Shown: piece by piece, positions 39,496 to 48,449 of the stretch
How the letters are laid out: every line of letters starts with the position of its first letter
Position numbering within the stretch: position 1 is the first letter of the stretch
NCBI RefSeq assembly: GCF_014084105.1
Contig: NZ_CP048289.1
Span: 877,922 to 941,921, forward strand
Source of the DNA: Streptacidiphilus sp. P02-A3a
Lineage (GTDB): Bacteria > Actinomycetota > Actinomycetes > Streptomycetales > Streptomycetaceae
Direction: 5' to 3'
DNA length: 64,000 nt
Notes under the pieces: model-generated
Told to the model about the DNA's origin: nothing
The model's database searches: none
Seen by the model: only the letters and a program-made list of their open reading frames with translations
Position numbers and translations under genes: made by a program

Positions 39496-40806
39496 TCAGG
39501 TCGCGGCGAAGTGCTTGGCCGCCGCGGCCACCAGGCTGCTCTGCAGCTTCGCCGGGTCCGAGTCGGTGAGGTAGTTCCCCATCGCGGTCAGGATGTCGTT
39601 GTTCCAGGCACCCGGCGCGACCACGCCGTGGGTGAGCGAACCGACGATCTTGTCCTTGCCCCACTCGTCCAGCGACCACTGGAGGTAGGTGTCGAACAGG
39701 GTGCGCTCCTGCGCGCCGACCTGGGCCCGCGGCGGGATCGCGCCCTTCACGGTGGTGAACGAGTCCTGCCCCTCCTGGCTGCCGCACTCGCTCAGCCAGG
39801 CGATGGTGGCGTCCCGGTGCGGGGCGCCCTTGGGCAGGGTGAAGCAGTCCGAGGCGAAGTCGAAGACCCCGGTGGTGCCCGGGGAGGCGCACCAGTCGTA
39901 GTCCACGTGCGGCTGGAGGTTGAAGGTGACGGTGAAGCTCGCCTCGGTCCAGTCGCCCATGATCTGGTACGCCGCGGTGCCCTGCGCCACCTGGGCGCTG
40001 ACCTGGTCCCAGGTCATGTTCCCGCCGGTGCCCGGCGCGTGCAGCATCACCTGGTGGAAGTGGTTCAGCGCCTGGGTGACCTGCGGGGAGGACCAGTCGG
40101 CGCCGGGAGCCCACAGCGCCGCCCAGCCCTCCGGGCCGAGCGTGCCGATCAGCATCGCCTCCATCACGTGCTGGAGCTGCCAGGTCTCCGACGGGTCGCG
40201 GGAGATCGCCAGCGGGATGTGGCCCGCGGCCTGCACCTTGCCCAGCGCGGTGATGAACTCCGGGATGGTCTGCGGGTTGGTCGGCACCCCGACCTTGTCG
40301 CAGAGCCGCTTGTTGGACCACAGCACGTTGATGTGGTGGATGTCCACCGGGACCGAGTAGTACTTGCCGTCGCGCTGGATCAGCTTCAGCACGTCCTGGT
40401 TGAAGGTCTTGTCCCAGCCGTTCTGCTGGTACAGGAAAGTGACGTCCTCCAATTGCCCGGCGGTGATGTAGTCGCCGACCATCTGTCCGGCCTGGGCCTG
40501 GAAGGTGTCCGGCGGGTTTCCAGCGGCCAGCCGTTTCGCCAACTCCGCCTTGGCGTTGGTTCCGGCGCCGCCGGCCACCGCCTCGTTGATGAACTCGATG
40601 TTCGGGTTGTGCAGGTTGAAGTTGGCTTTCAGCGCGTCGAGGGCCTGGAGTTCGCCACCCGCCGTCCACCAGGAGAAGACCTGGAGAGAGGTCTTCACCC
40701 CGTTCAGCCCGGTAGTCGCCTGAGTGCCACTGCCGCACGCCGAGAGCAGACCGGTGCCGGCGGTGAAGCCCGCGGCAGCGAGAAACGTGCGGCGACTGAT
40801 GGTCAT
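39496..40806 (-). CDS. Sugar ABC transporter substrate-binding lipoprotein (orphan)
   Basis: 436 residues from ATG 40806 with GGGAGA upstream. The N-terminus is a Tat-type lipoprotein signal: SRRTFLAAAG then a lipobox LLSACG with the acylated Cys near residue 22. The mature part is a family-1 solute-binding protein (FSWWTAGGELQALDALKANF, NPPDTFQAQAG, SVPVDIHHINVLWSNKRL, MGDWTEASF). It resembles glucose/carbohydrate binding proteins. No permease or ATPase genes are adjacent, so the rest of the transporter must be elsewhere. Confidence 0.9.
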   Translation of the reverse strand: MTISRRTFLAAAGFTAGTGLLSACGSGTQATTGLNGVKTSLQVFSWWTAGGELQALDALKANFNLHNPNIEFINEAVAGGAGTNAKAELAKRLAAGNPPDTFQAQAGQMVGDYITAGQLEDVTFLYQQNGWDKTFNQDVLKLIQRDGKYYSVPVDIHHINVLWSNKRLCDKVGVPTNPQTIPEFITALGKVQAAGHIPLAISRDPSETWQLQHVMEAMLIGTLGPEGWAALWAPGADWSSPQVTQALNHFHQVMLHAPGTGGNMTWDQVSAQVAQGTAAYQIMGDWTEASFTVTFNLQPHVDYDWCASPGTTGVFDFASDCFTLPKGAPHRDATIAWLSECGSQEGQDSFTTVKGAIPPRAQVGAQERTLFDTYLQWSLDEWGKDKIVGSLTHGVVAPGAWNNDILTAMGNYLTDSDPAKLQSSLVAAAAKHFAAT

Positions 40807-40945
40807 GGTGTTGATGTCTCCCTGTCGTGCGGCGAGCGCGCGGCATTGCCCCGCATCAAGCAATACGTTGTGCGTTCATGCCGTTACCCGGTCCGGGAAC
40901 TGAGGGAGGAGGACACCGGACCCGGCATGAATTCCCATCACGCGC

Positions 40946-40968
40946 TCAGATGAATGACCATCATCTGA
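40946..40968. promoter_or_regulatory. Candidate operator: 8-base inverted repeat, 7-base spacer
   Basis: TCAGATGA (40946-40953) and TCATCTGA (40961-40968) are exact reverse complements, 140 bases upstream of the sugar-binding lipoprotein start. A plausible site for the neighbouring DeoR regulator or another sugar regulator. Confidence 0.5.
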
Positions 40969-41151
40969 CAGGTCTCCGGGGGTTTGCGTCAAGCAGGCAT
41001 TGACTCTGGGAGACACGGTTCGACAACAATCGGGCGGACCCCGGAAATCGAATTGCCACCACTCCAAGTGGTGTGTCGTGGCTGGATGGTACGGATGGGA
41101 CGAGACCACCGCGAACCGCCCTCGGCGCCCCCCGGTGGGCCGGACGAACAG

Positions 41152-41203
41152 CGGGAGGTGTCGGACATCACGCCAAACCGAGCGTGATGTCCGACACCTC
41201 CCG
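41152..41203 (-). terminator. 22-base perfect-stem hairpin
   Basis: Arms 41152-41173 and 41182-41203 pair without mismatch (CGGGAGGTGTCGG... / ...CCGACACCTCCCG) around an 8-base loop. It lies 46 bases downstream of the LolA-like gene on the minus strand. Confidence 0.85.
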
Positions 41204-41248
41204 TGTCCCGCGGTCCCGACGACGGCCGCGGCCGCCCGGGACGACCGG

Positions 41249-42472
41249 TCACCCGGCCGCCGTCGCCTCCAGCACCGACGGGGTGACCGCGCCCGCGTAC
41301 ACCGTGCCGTTGTTCGCGACCAGCACGTTGATCAGCTTGGTCGAGACCAGGGTCCCGCCGGCGACCGGCTTGCCGAACTCCTTGACCGCGCTCAGCTCCC
41401 CGGCGACTCCGCTCTTCCCCTGCTGGGCCGAGGGCTTGACGGTCCAGACCGTGCTCCAGCCGCTGCCGCTGACCGTCACGTTCGGCGAGTCCGCCCGGTC
41501 CCGGGTCGGCTTGACCGGCTTGACCTGCGGCGACGGCACGGACTGCTGGGTCACCCTGGTACCGCTGGGCGGGGTGAACGCGAAGGCGCTCGCGGGCGGC
41601 GTCGCGAACGAGACCGTGCTGAACGCGACGTCGAGGATCGGGTCACTGCCGTCGGACGGCAGCACCCGGACCTCCAGCGGCATTCCGTTGGCGGCGTCGA
41701 CCGCGATCCGCACCTCGCCGACCGTCGAGCCGCTGCCCTTCGGCCGCACGCTCAGCTCGTACACGGACTGCCCGGCCACCTTGGACTGTCCGGAGACCGA
41801 CACCGTCGTGGACGAACCGAGTGCCTTGAGCGCGTCGGCCGCCGCCTGCTGCGGGTCCACCGCCGGGTGCGCGGCCTCGGCGGCGCTGCCCGCGCCCACA
41901 CCGGTGAGGTGGGTGGCCGCGTGGCTGCCCGCGTCGTAGATCCAGGCCGAGCCGCCGTCGTGGACCAGGGCGAAGCCCTGCCCGCTGGAGCTCACCGCCT
42001 GCCTGGTCGGGCCGTCCACCGCCACCTGGAACAGCTGGGTCCCGGACAGCACCGAGCTGAGCTCCTTCTCCGCCGAGGCGGACGCCGCCGCCGACGCCGA
42101 GCCCGCGGGGCTCGGCCCGGCGTTCCCGCCGACCGCCCCGGACAACGCCGACGGCAGGGCGCTCACCAGCTGCGACGGCAGACCCAGGTCAACCGTCGAC
42201 TGCACGGTCCCGGAAAAGGTCTGCACATGCGCCGACAGGACCTTCGCCAGCAGCTGCTGCGCGCTCACCGACGGCAGGCTGGAGCCCGCCGCGAACACCG
42301 GCACGGCGATCACGCCGACCGCCGCCACCGCCGCCACCGCCGCGGGCACCAGCACCCGGCTGCGGCGGCTCCGCCGGCCCCCGCCGGTCGGTAGCGCCGC
42401 GCCCGGCAGGTCCCCGGCCGTTCCCCCCGGCGCGCCACCCTGCGTCGGGTCGCCTCCATCGTTGTTCGCCAT
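41249..42472 (-). CDS. LolA-like / DUF2092 secreted or membrane-anchored protein
   Basis: 407 residues from ATG 42472, with GGAGGG at 7 bases. A 38-residue hydrophilic leader is followed by RRSRRSR and one hydrophobic segment (VLVPAAVAAVAAVGVIAVPVFA), a signal anchor or signal peptide. The outer part has the LolA-type half-barrel pattern (LSAHVQTFSGTVQSTVDLGLP, FALVHDGGSAWIYDAGSHAATHL, EVRIAVDAANGMPLEVRVLP, DVAFSTVSFATPP). Gram-positive members occur near sigma factors or ABC exporters, but none is here. Function unknown; probably a lipid or lipoprotein binding protein. Confidence 0.75.
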   Translation of the reverse strand: MANNDGGDPTQGGAPGGTAGDLPGAALPTGGGRRSRRSRVLVPAAVAAVAAVGVIAVPVFAAGSSLPSVSAQQLLAKVLSAHVQTFSGTVQSTVDLGLPSQLVSALPSALSGAVGGNAGPSPAGSASAAASASAEKELSSVLSGTQLFQVAVDGPTRQAVSSSGQGFALVHDGGSAWIYDAGSHAATHLTGVGAGSAAEAAHPAVDPQQAAADALKALGSSTTVSVSGQSKVAGQSVYELSVRPKGSGSTVGEVRIAVDAANGMPLEVRVLPSDGSDPILDVAFSTVSFATPPASAFAFTPPSGTRVTQQSVPSPQVKPVKPTRDRADSPNVTVSGSGWSTVWTVKPSAQQGKSGVAGELSAVKEFGKPVAGGTLVSTKLINVLVANNGTVYAGAVTPSVLEATAAG

Positions 42473-42642
42473 AGCGTGTCCCTCCGAGTCGTTGACATCC
42501 CACGGCACTTCTTCCATTAGACGCCTACCCCGCGAATCCCGGATCGCCCTGGGGGAGCAGCCCGTCTACGCCTGCGGGCGCATCCGACCCCGAGCCGGTA
42601 TCAGGGTCCGGACGAAGTGGCCGCCCGCGTATGGTTCATGTC

Positions 42643-45279
42643 ATGAAGGACCAGCCGACGCAGGCCTCCCCAGTTCCCGCTTCCGAACCCGCTCCGGTCC
42701 CGGCCTCCGCGCCTGCGCAGCGACCGACCGCCAACGCGATGCGCCGGGCGCTGCACCGTGCCCGGGAGGGGGTGGCCCTGGACGTGGGCGAGGCCGCGGT
42801 ACTGCTCCGGGCGCGCGGCGCGGACCTGGAGGACCTGTGCGCCACCGCCGCCCGACTGCGTGACGCGGGCCTGGAGACGGCCGGTCGGCCCGGGGTGGTC
42901 ACCTACTCCAGGAAGGTCTTCATCCCGCTCACCCGTCTGTGTCGGGACCGCTGCCACTACTGCACCTTCGTGACCGTCCCCGGCAAGCTCCGGCGCGAGG
43001 GCCACGGGCTCTACCTCTCCCCGGACGAGGTGCTCGACATCGCCCGCCAGGGCGCGGCCCTGGGCTGCAAGGAGGCCCTGTTCACCCTCGGCGACCGGCC
43101 CGAGGACCGCTGGCCGGAGGCCCGCGAGTGGCTGGACGCGCACGGCTACGACGACACCCTGGCCTATGTCCGGGCCATGTCGATCCGGGTGCTGGAGGAG
43201 ACCGGGCTGCTGCCGCACCTCAACCCGGGCGTGCTGGGCTGGACCGACTTCCAGCGGCTGAAGCCGGTGGCCCCCTCCATGGGGATGATGCTGGAGACCA
43301 CCGCCACCCGGCTGTGGTCCGAGCCCGGCGGCCCGCACCACGGCTCGCCCGACAAGGAGCCCGCGGTCCGGCTGCGGGTCCTGGAGGACGCCGGGCGCTC
43401 GAACGTCCCGTTCACCAGCGGCATCCTGATCGGCATCGGCGAGGACCACCAGGAGCGCGCGGACTCGCTGTTCGCGCTGCGCCGGATCGCCCGCCAGTAC
43501 CACGGCCTGCAGGAGGTGATCATCCAGAACTTCCGCGCCAAGCCGGACACCGCGATGCGGGCGATGCCCGACGCCGAGCTGGAGGAGCTGGCCGCGACCA
43601 TCGCCGTGGCCCGGGTGCTGCTCGGCCCGTCCGCGCGGATCCAGGCGCCGCCGAACCTGGTCGAGGCGGAGTACCGGCTGATGCTCGCGGCCGGGATCGA
43701 CGACTGGGGCGGGGTCTCCCCGCTGACGCCCGATCACGTCAACCCCGAGCGCCCCTGGCCGCAGATCGACGAGCTGGCCGCGCGCAGCGCCGAGGCGGGC
43801 TTCGAGCTGCGGGAGCGGCTCACCGTCTACCCGGAGTACGTGCTGCGCGGCGAGCCGTGGCTGGACCCGCGGATCCTGCCGCACGTCCGGGCGCTGGCCG
43901 ACCCGGAGACCGGCCTGGCCCGGCCGGGGGCGCTGCCGGTCGGCCTGCCCTGGCAGGAACCGGACGAGGCGTTCGCCGCCAGCGGGCGCACCGACCTGCA
44001 CACCGCCGTCGACACCGAGGGCCGCACCGGCGACCGCCGCCAGGACTTCGACGAGGTCTACGGCGACTGGGAGGCGCTGCGCGAGCAGGCGGCCGAGCAC
44101 AGCGCGCCCTCCCGGCTGTCCGGGGACGTCCGGGAGGCGCTGGCGGTCGCCGCCGACAACCCGCGGGCGCTGACCGACGACCAGGCGCTGGTGCTGTTCC
44201 ACGCCGAGGGACCGGCGCTGGACGCGCTCTGCTCGATCGCGGACGCGGTCCGCCGGGACACCGTCGGCGACACCGTCACCTACTGCGTCACCCGGAACAT
44301 CAACTTCACCAACGTCTGCTACACCGGCTGCCGCTTCTGCGCCTTCGCCCAGCGCCGTACCGACGCCGACGCCTACACGCTCTCACTGGAGCAGGTCGCC
44401 GACCGGGCCGCCCAGGCCTGGGAGGTCGGCGCGACCGAGGTCTGCATGCAGGGCGGCATCCACCCGGACCTGCCCGGCGACGCCTACTTCGACATCGCCC
44501 GGGCGGTGAAGGCCCGGGTGCCGGGCATCCACGTGCACGCCTTCTCGCCGATGGAGGTGGTCAACGGCGCGACCCGGACCGGCCTGTCCATCCGCGACTG
44601 GCTCCAGCGGGCCAAGGAGTCCGGCCTGGACTCGATCCCCGGTACCGCCGCCGAGATCCTGGACGACGAGGTCCGCTGGATCCTGACCAAGGGCAAGCTG
44701 CCCGCCGCGACCTGGGTCGAGGTGGTCGGCACCGCGCACGAGCTGGGCCTGCGCTCCTCCTCCACCATGATGTACGGGCACGTGGACCAGCCCCGGCACT
44801 GGCTCGGGCACCTGCGGCTGCTGGCCGGGATCCAGGAACGGACCGGCGGCTTCACCGAGTTCGTCACGCTGCCGTTCATCCACACCAACGCACCGGTCTA
44901 CCTCGCCGGGATCGCCCGTCCCGGACCGACCCAGCGCGACAACCGGGCGGTCACCGCGATGGCGCGGCTGCTGCTGCACGAGCGGATCGACAACATCCAG
45001 ACCAGCTGGGTGAAGCTGGGCGCGGAGGGCGCGGCGGAGATGCTCCGCTCCGGCGCCAACGACCTGGGCGGGACCCTGATGGAGGAGACCATCTCGCGGA
45101 TGGCGGGCTCCGCGTACGGCAGCTACGAGTCGATCCGGGGACTTGAGGCCATCGCGGCCCGGGCCGGACGCCCGTCCGCGCAGCGGACCACCCTCTACGG
45201 GCCGGTCCCGGCGGAGCGCCGGGCCGCCGCGCTGGCCTCGGACGGCCACCTGCCGGAGCTGCTGCCGGTACTGGACTGA
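42643..45279 (+). CDS. fbiC: FO synthase FbiC (fused CofG-CofH), F420 biosynthesis
   Basis: 878 residues from ATG 42643. It makes the deazaflavin core FO of coenzyme F420 from tyrosine and a ribityl-aminouracil. Two radical-SAM halves are present: CofG with C100/C104/C107 (CRDRCHYC) and CofH with C559/C563/C566 (CYTGCRFC, after RNINFTNV). The fusion is typical of actinobacteria. A TATGGT -10 element at 42630-42635 ends exactly 7 bases before this ATG, suggesting a leaderless mRNA; ATG 42631 overlaps that element and is unlikely. Confidence 0.96.
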   Translation: MKDQPTQASPVPASEPAPVPASAPAQRPTANAMRRALHRAREGVALDVGEAAVLLRARGADLEDLCATAARLRDAGLETAGRPGVVTYSRKVFIPLTRLCRDRCHYCTFVTVPGKLRREGHGLYLSPDEVLDIARQGAALGCKEALFTLGDRPEDRWPEAREWLDAHGYDDTLAYVRAMSIRVLEETGLLPHLNPGVLGWTDFQRLKPVAPSMGMMLETTATRLWSEPGGPHHGSPDKEPAVRLRVLEDAGRSNVPFTSGILIGIGEDHQERADSLFALRRIARQYHGLQEVIIQNFRAKPDTAMRAMPDAELEELAATIAVARVLLGPSARIQAPPNLVEAEYRLMLAAGIDDWGGVSPLTPDHVNPERPWPQIDELAARSAEAGFELRERLTVYPEYVLRGEPWLDPRILPHVRALADPETGLARPGALPVGLPWQEPDEAFAASGRTDLHTAVDTEGRTGDRRQDFDEVYGDWEALREQAAEHSAPSRLSGDVREALAVAADNPRALTDDQALVLFHAEGPALDALCSIADAVRRDTVGDTVTYCVTRNINFTNVCYTGCRFCAFAQRRTDADAYTLSLEQVADRAAQAWEVGATEVCMQGGIHPDLPGDAYFDIARAVKARVPGIHVHAFSPMEVVNGATRTGLSIRDWLQRAKESGLDSIPGTAAEILDDEVRWILTKGKLPAATWVEVVGTAHELGLRSSSTMMYGHVDQPRHWLGHLRLLAGIQERTGGFTEFVTLPFIHTNAPVYLAGIARPGPTQRDNRAVTAMARLLLHERIDNIQTSWVKLGAEGAAEMLRSGANDLGGTLMEETISRMAGSAYGSYESIRGLEAIAARAGRPSAQRTTLYGPVPAERRAAALASDGHLPELLPVLD

Positions 45280-45293
45280 GGGAGCCCGCCGGA

Positions 45294-45335
45294 CGCGTCC
45301 GGCCCCCACCGTTCGGGAGGTGGGGGCCGGACGCG
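45294..45335. terminator. 17-base perfect-stem hairpin between convergent genes
   Basis: CGCGTCCGGCCCCCACC and GGTGGGGGCCGGACGCG pair exactly around GTTCGGGA. It separates fbiC from the convergent phosphatase gene and should work in both directions. Confidence 0.85.
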
Positions 45336-45354
45336 CCGTGGGCGGTGGCGGGGG

Positions 45355-46527
45355 TCAGCCCACCAGCAGGTTGGCGCGCAGCTCGTTCAGCGTCCGCGCG
45401 TCCAGGCCGAGGCCCTTGTCCAGGTACGCGGAGAAGCTGCCGTACTGGGCCTTGACCGTGTTGAAGCCGCTGGCCAGGTAGGCCGGGGTGACCGCGAGCA
45501 GCGGCTGGTAGACCGCCTGGTACGCGGGCGGCAGGGAGGCCAGCACGGCCTTGTTGTAGGCGGCGTTGTAGGTGTTGCTGGCCAGGTAGTCGGCCTCGAC
45601 CGTGGCCCGCGGCACGCCCAGCGCGGTCAGCAGCACGGCGCTGGCCCAGCCGGTGCGGTCCTTGCCCGCGGAGCAGTGGTAGACCACCGCGAGGTCCTTG
45701 CTGTCGGCGATGCCGGTGAGGACGTTGTGGTAGCCGGTCTGCGCGGACTGCGCGTCGACCATGGTGACCTCGGCCTGGATCATCTCCGCGGTGGCGGCGG
45801 CGGGCGTGGTCGGGGTGAACCCGGCGGTGCTGGCCGCGCCGAGGATGTTCTCCTGGATGTCCTTGGCACCGGCCGGGACCTGGTCCGGAGCGGCCTTGAC
45901 CTCGGCGTCGGTGCGCAGGTCGTAGACGGTGTGGATGCCGAGGCGCCGCAGCTCGGCCAGGTCGGCGGCGGACAGCTTGGACATGTCGCCGGAGCGGTAG
46001 ATCACGCCCATCTTCACCCAGGCGCCGTCGGCGGTGCGGTAGCCGCCCGCGTCCCGGAAGTTGGGGGCGCCGGCCAGGTGCAGGCTGCGGTCGGCCAGGG
46101 TCAGCCCCTCGCCCTTGGCGGGGGCCAGCCGGAACCACTGGCGGTCCTTCGAGGCACCGGCGGCCGGGATGTCCTTGGCCGGGATGGTGATCGTGCCGCT
46201 GCCCGCGACCCAGGCGACCGGGCGGCGGTAGTCGATGCGGTCCTCGGTGCTGCCGGCGTAGATCGCGACGCTGTGCACGCCGGGCGCGGTCCAGCTGATG
46301 GTGTAGCTGCCGTTGGCGTTGTCGGTGACGGTGGCGGCAGTGAAGGGGATCGGGTGCGCCGCGTGCGGGCGGGCCCAGGAGGGGGTGGCGGCGGCCTGCT
46401 GGGCGTGCGGCACGGTGGCGGCACCGGCTTCGGCGGTGGTACCGGCGATGACGCCGAGGGCGAGCGCGGAGGCGAGCACGGTGCTGCCGAGAACGCGGGC
46501 GGTGCGGCGGGACTGGGGGGTGGTCAT
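45355..46527 (-). CDS. Secreted tyrosine-protein phosphatase with N-terminal beta domain
   Basis: 390 residues from ATG 46527. A signal peptide (SRRTARVLG, hydrophobic core, AGAAT) ends near residue 37. Residues about 60-135 form an Ig/FN3-like beta domain (ANGSYTISWTAPGVHSVAIYAG). The phosphatase domain follows, with NFRDAGGY, VYDLRTDAEV and the P-loop HCSAGKDRTG, matching the PtpB/IphP type that acts on phosphotyrosine and sometimes phosphoinositides. Location is extracytoplasmic. A TAACGT hexamer ends 7 bases before the start and no ribosome site is seen, so this too may be leaderless. Confidence 0.88.
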   Translation of the reverse strand: MTTPQSRRTARVLGSTVLASALALGVIAGTTAEAGAATVPHAQQAAATPSWARPHAAHPIPFTAATVTDNANGSYTISWTAPGVHSVAIYAGSTEDRIDYRRPVAWVAGSGTITIPAKDIPAAGASKDRQWFRLAPAKGEGLTLADRSLHLAGAPNFRDAGGYRTADGAWVKMGVIYRSGDMSKLSAADLAELRRLGIHTVYDLRTDAEVKAAPDQVPAGAKDIQENILGAASTAGFTPTTPAAATAEMIQAEVTMVDAQSAQTGYHNVLTGIADSKDLAVVYHCSAGKDRTGWASAVLLTALGVPRATVEADYLASNTYNAAYNKAVLASLPPAYQAVYQPLLAVTPAYLASGFNTVKAQYGSFSAYLDKGLGLDARTLNELRANLLVG

Positions 46528-46620
46528 GAGCCGGACGTTAGCGCTGACACGTGTAAGACCCGACCAACGCAACATGTCCTGCGGGTGGCCCCACCAAGGC
46601 AGCTCGGTGCCGTCGGACCG

Positions 46621-46662
46621 GCCGGACGGATCGCCGCGCTGGTCGGCGGCGGTCCGTCCGGC
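46621..46662 (-). terminator. Hairpin downstream of the sugar symporter gene
   Basis: Arms 46621-46637 and 46646-46662 pair at 16 of 17 positions plus one G-T wobble (GCCGGACGGA.. / ..TCCGTCCGGC), 8-base loop. Lies just after the minus-strand symporter stop. Confidence 0.75.
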
Positions 46663-46667
46663 GCGGG

Positions 46668-48056
46668 TCAGCCGCCCGCGTGCTCGCGCAGGCCCAGTTC
46701 GATCTGCTCCAGGCTGCGCTTCTTGGTCTCCGGGACCAGCCGCCAGACCAGGACGAAGAGGATCACGTTGACCCCGGCGAAGACCCACATCGACCGGCCG
46801 AGCCCGAGGTGGTTGTGGTCGGACATGATCGGGAAGAGCGCGGTGATGATCCCGGTCGCCGCCCAGAGCACGACCGAGCCCGCGCCCATCCCGGCGGCCC
46901 GCACCCGCAGCGGGAACACCTCGGCCATCATCACCCAGACCACCGCGCCCCAGCCGAGTTCGTACCCGGCGAGGTAGAGCACCAGCAGGACCACGGTGAG
47001 CGTGCCGAGGGTGCCCTTGTCGTGCACGTTCATGATCACCACGCCCGCCAGGACCAGGGTGACCACCATGACCACGTTGCCGATGAGCAGCAGCGGCTTG
47101 CGGCCCCAGCGGTCGACCACGAACACCACCCAGGCGGTGAAGGCGAGTTTGGTGATGCCGAGGACGATCGCCGAGAGCAGCGCGGTGCTGGTGGTGAAGC
47201 CCAGGGTGACCAGCATCGTCGGGAAGTAGGCGTTGATCGCGTTGACTCCGGAGAACTGCTGGCCGACGGCGAGCAGCAGGGCCACGAACAGCATCGGCCG
47301 GACCCAGGCGGCACCGAGGTCGCGGATCCGCCCGGTGCGCTGGGTGTCGCCGCGGATCACCTCGCGGATGGTCTCCACCTCGGCGTCGATGTCGTCCGCC
47401 TCGCCCGCGTGGGTGCTCGCCAGGACCGCCCTGGCCTCCTCCTCCCGGCCCAGGTTGAGCAGCCAACGGGGGGTCTCCGGCAGGAAGGTGAGGCCGATGA
47501 CCAGGACCACCGCGGGCACCAGCGCCCCGGCGAACATCATCCGCCAGTTGTGCGAGGGGGCGAGTTCGTAGGTGACGATCGAGGCGATCAGGATCCCGGC
47601 CACGATGAAGATCTGGTTCAGCGAGGACATGGCCCCGCGCAGCCGACTGGGCGCCAGCTCGGAGAGGTAGGTGGGCACGGTCGCGGAGGAGAAGCCGATG
47701 CCGATCCCGATGATCCCGCGGAAGGCCACCAGCGAGTCGAAGTCCGGCGCCAGGGCGCAGGCGACGGTGCCGACGATGACGATGCCGCCCGCCGCCATGA
47801 TGCTGCGCCGCCGACCGATGCGGTTGTTGAGGCGGGCGGCGAGACCGGCTCCGATCATGGCGCCGACCGAGAGGCTCGCGGTGACCACGCCCTTCTCGAA
47901 GCCGGTCAGGTTCCAGATCTTGGAGATCACCACCAGGATGCCCGCGATGACGCCGAGGTCGTAGCCGAAGAGGATGCCGCCGAGGGCTCCGAAGAAGTAC
48001 AGCGTGCCTGGATGGATCCGGCGCAGGGCGGGCGGTGCCGCCGCGGTCTGGGTCAT
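46668..48056 (-). CDS. Sugar:proton symporter (MFS, sugar porter family)
   Basis: 462 residues, 12 membrane helices. Sugar-porter signatures: GGILFGYDLGVIAG in helix 1, RLNNRIGRRRS in loop 2-3, PTYLSELAPSRLRGAMSSLNQ, FLPETPRWLL, GQQFSGVNAINAYFP in helix 7, DRWGRKPLLL, and the terminal VPETKKRSLEQIE. The same family as GlcP, XylE and inositol transporters; substrate probably a hexose, pentose or inositol. Start ATG 48056. Confidence 0.92.
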   Translation of the reverse strand: MTQTAAAPPALRRIHPGTLYFFGALGGILFGYDLGVIAGILVVISKIWNLTGFEKGVVTASLSVGAMIGAGLAARLNNRIGRRRSIMAAGGIVIVGTVACALAPDFDSLVAFRGIIGIGIGFSSATVPTYLSELAPSRLRGAMSSLNQIFIVAGILIASIVTYELAPSHNWRMMFAGALVPAVVLVIGLTFLPETPRWLLNLGREEEARAVLASTHAGEADDIDAEVETIREVIRGDTQRTGRIRDLGAAWVRPMLFVALLLAVGQQFSGVNAINAYFPTMLVTLGFTTSTALLSAIVLGITKLAFTAWVVFVVDRWGRKPLLLIGNVVMVVTLVLAGVVIMNVHDKGTLGTLTVVLLVLYLAGYELGWGAVVWVMMAEVFPLRVRAAGMGAGSVVLWAATGIITALFPIMSDHNHLGLGRSMWVFAGVNVILFVLVWRLVPETKKRSLEQIELGLREHAGG

Positions 48057-48449
48057 GCTCGTTCGCCTCGTCTCGTGAACGGGATACGGGGTCGTCAGCG
48101 CGCTTCGCAGAACCGGCCGTACCGTACGGGTGGGGCGAGTTAAGGTGTCTTACCAGTAGCTGGTGATGTCGAAATTGAAGCGCGGTCCTGACCGGTGGTC
48201 AAGACCGCGCGTTCACATCCACGTTCGGCTGGTGCTGGGAAATGTCAGCTGGTGTCGCCTTTCTGACGATCTGGCGGTTCAAGTGTGTGAATGGCAATCG
48301 ACCCGTGGAACGATTTTACTTTCCTTTGACTTACGCGCTGATTGCTTGAACCGTCCCGCGCTCCCCACCATGAACCCACGCTTCGTCAGGACCGGTCGGC
48401 AGTCGACGGATGGACGGGAAGGGGTCCCCAGGGGTCAGTGCGGCAGCAG
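48057..48449. other. Gap between symporter and SDR with unexplained structure
   Basis: 393 bases without a convincing gene. 48180-48210 forms a hairpin (GCGCGGTC, inner GACC/GGTC, GACCGCGC), likely the SDR terminator. 48275-48353 carries long-range pairing (CGGTTCAAG with CTTGAACCG, and CAATC with GATTG) around an AT-rich loop. The symporter promoter should lie in 48057-48180 on the minus strand. Confidence 0.5.
48180..48210 (-). terminator. Two-part hairpin between SDR and symporter genes
   Basis: Outer stem GCGCGGTC/GACCGCGC and inner stem GACC/GGTC separated by a CT/AA internal loop. It sits 240 bases downstream of the SDR stop, so it may end a longer or separate transcript. Confidence 0.55.

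Larger units (their letters stand above)
40807..41248. promoter_or_regulatory. Control region upstream of the sugar-binding protein
   Basis: 442 bases without a gene. It holds an inverted repeat GGTCCGG/CCGGACC (40890-40896 and 40916-40922), TCAGATGA/TCATCTGA (40946-40968), CACCACT/AGTGGTG (41057-41073), and a 22-base-stem terminator (41152-41203) belonging to the lipoprotein-carrier-like gene to the right. Confidence 0.5.

Noticed and set aside
41010..41045. Possible tRNA T-arm (GGTTCGA)
   Set aside because: No acceptor stem, anticodon arm or CCA-side pairing could be built around it.
41152..41203. Hairpin as a mobile miniature element
   Set aside because: Perfect 22-base stem, but no target-site duplication or second copy in the window; position after a stop codon fits a terminator better.
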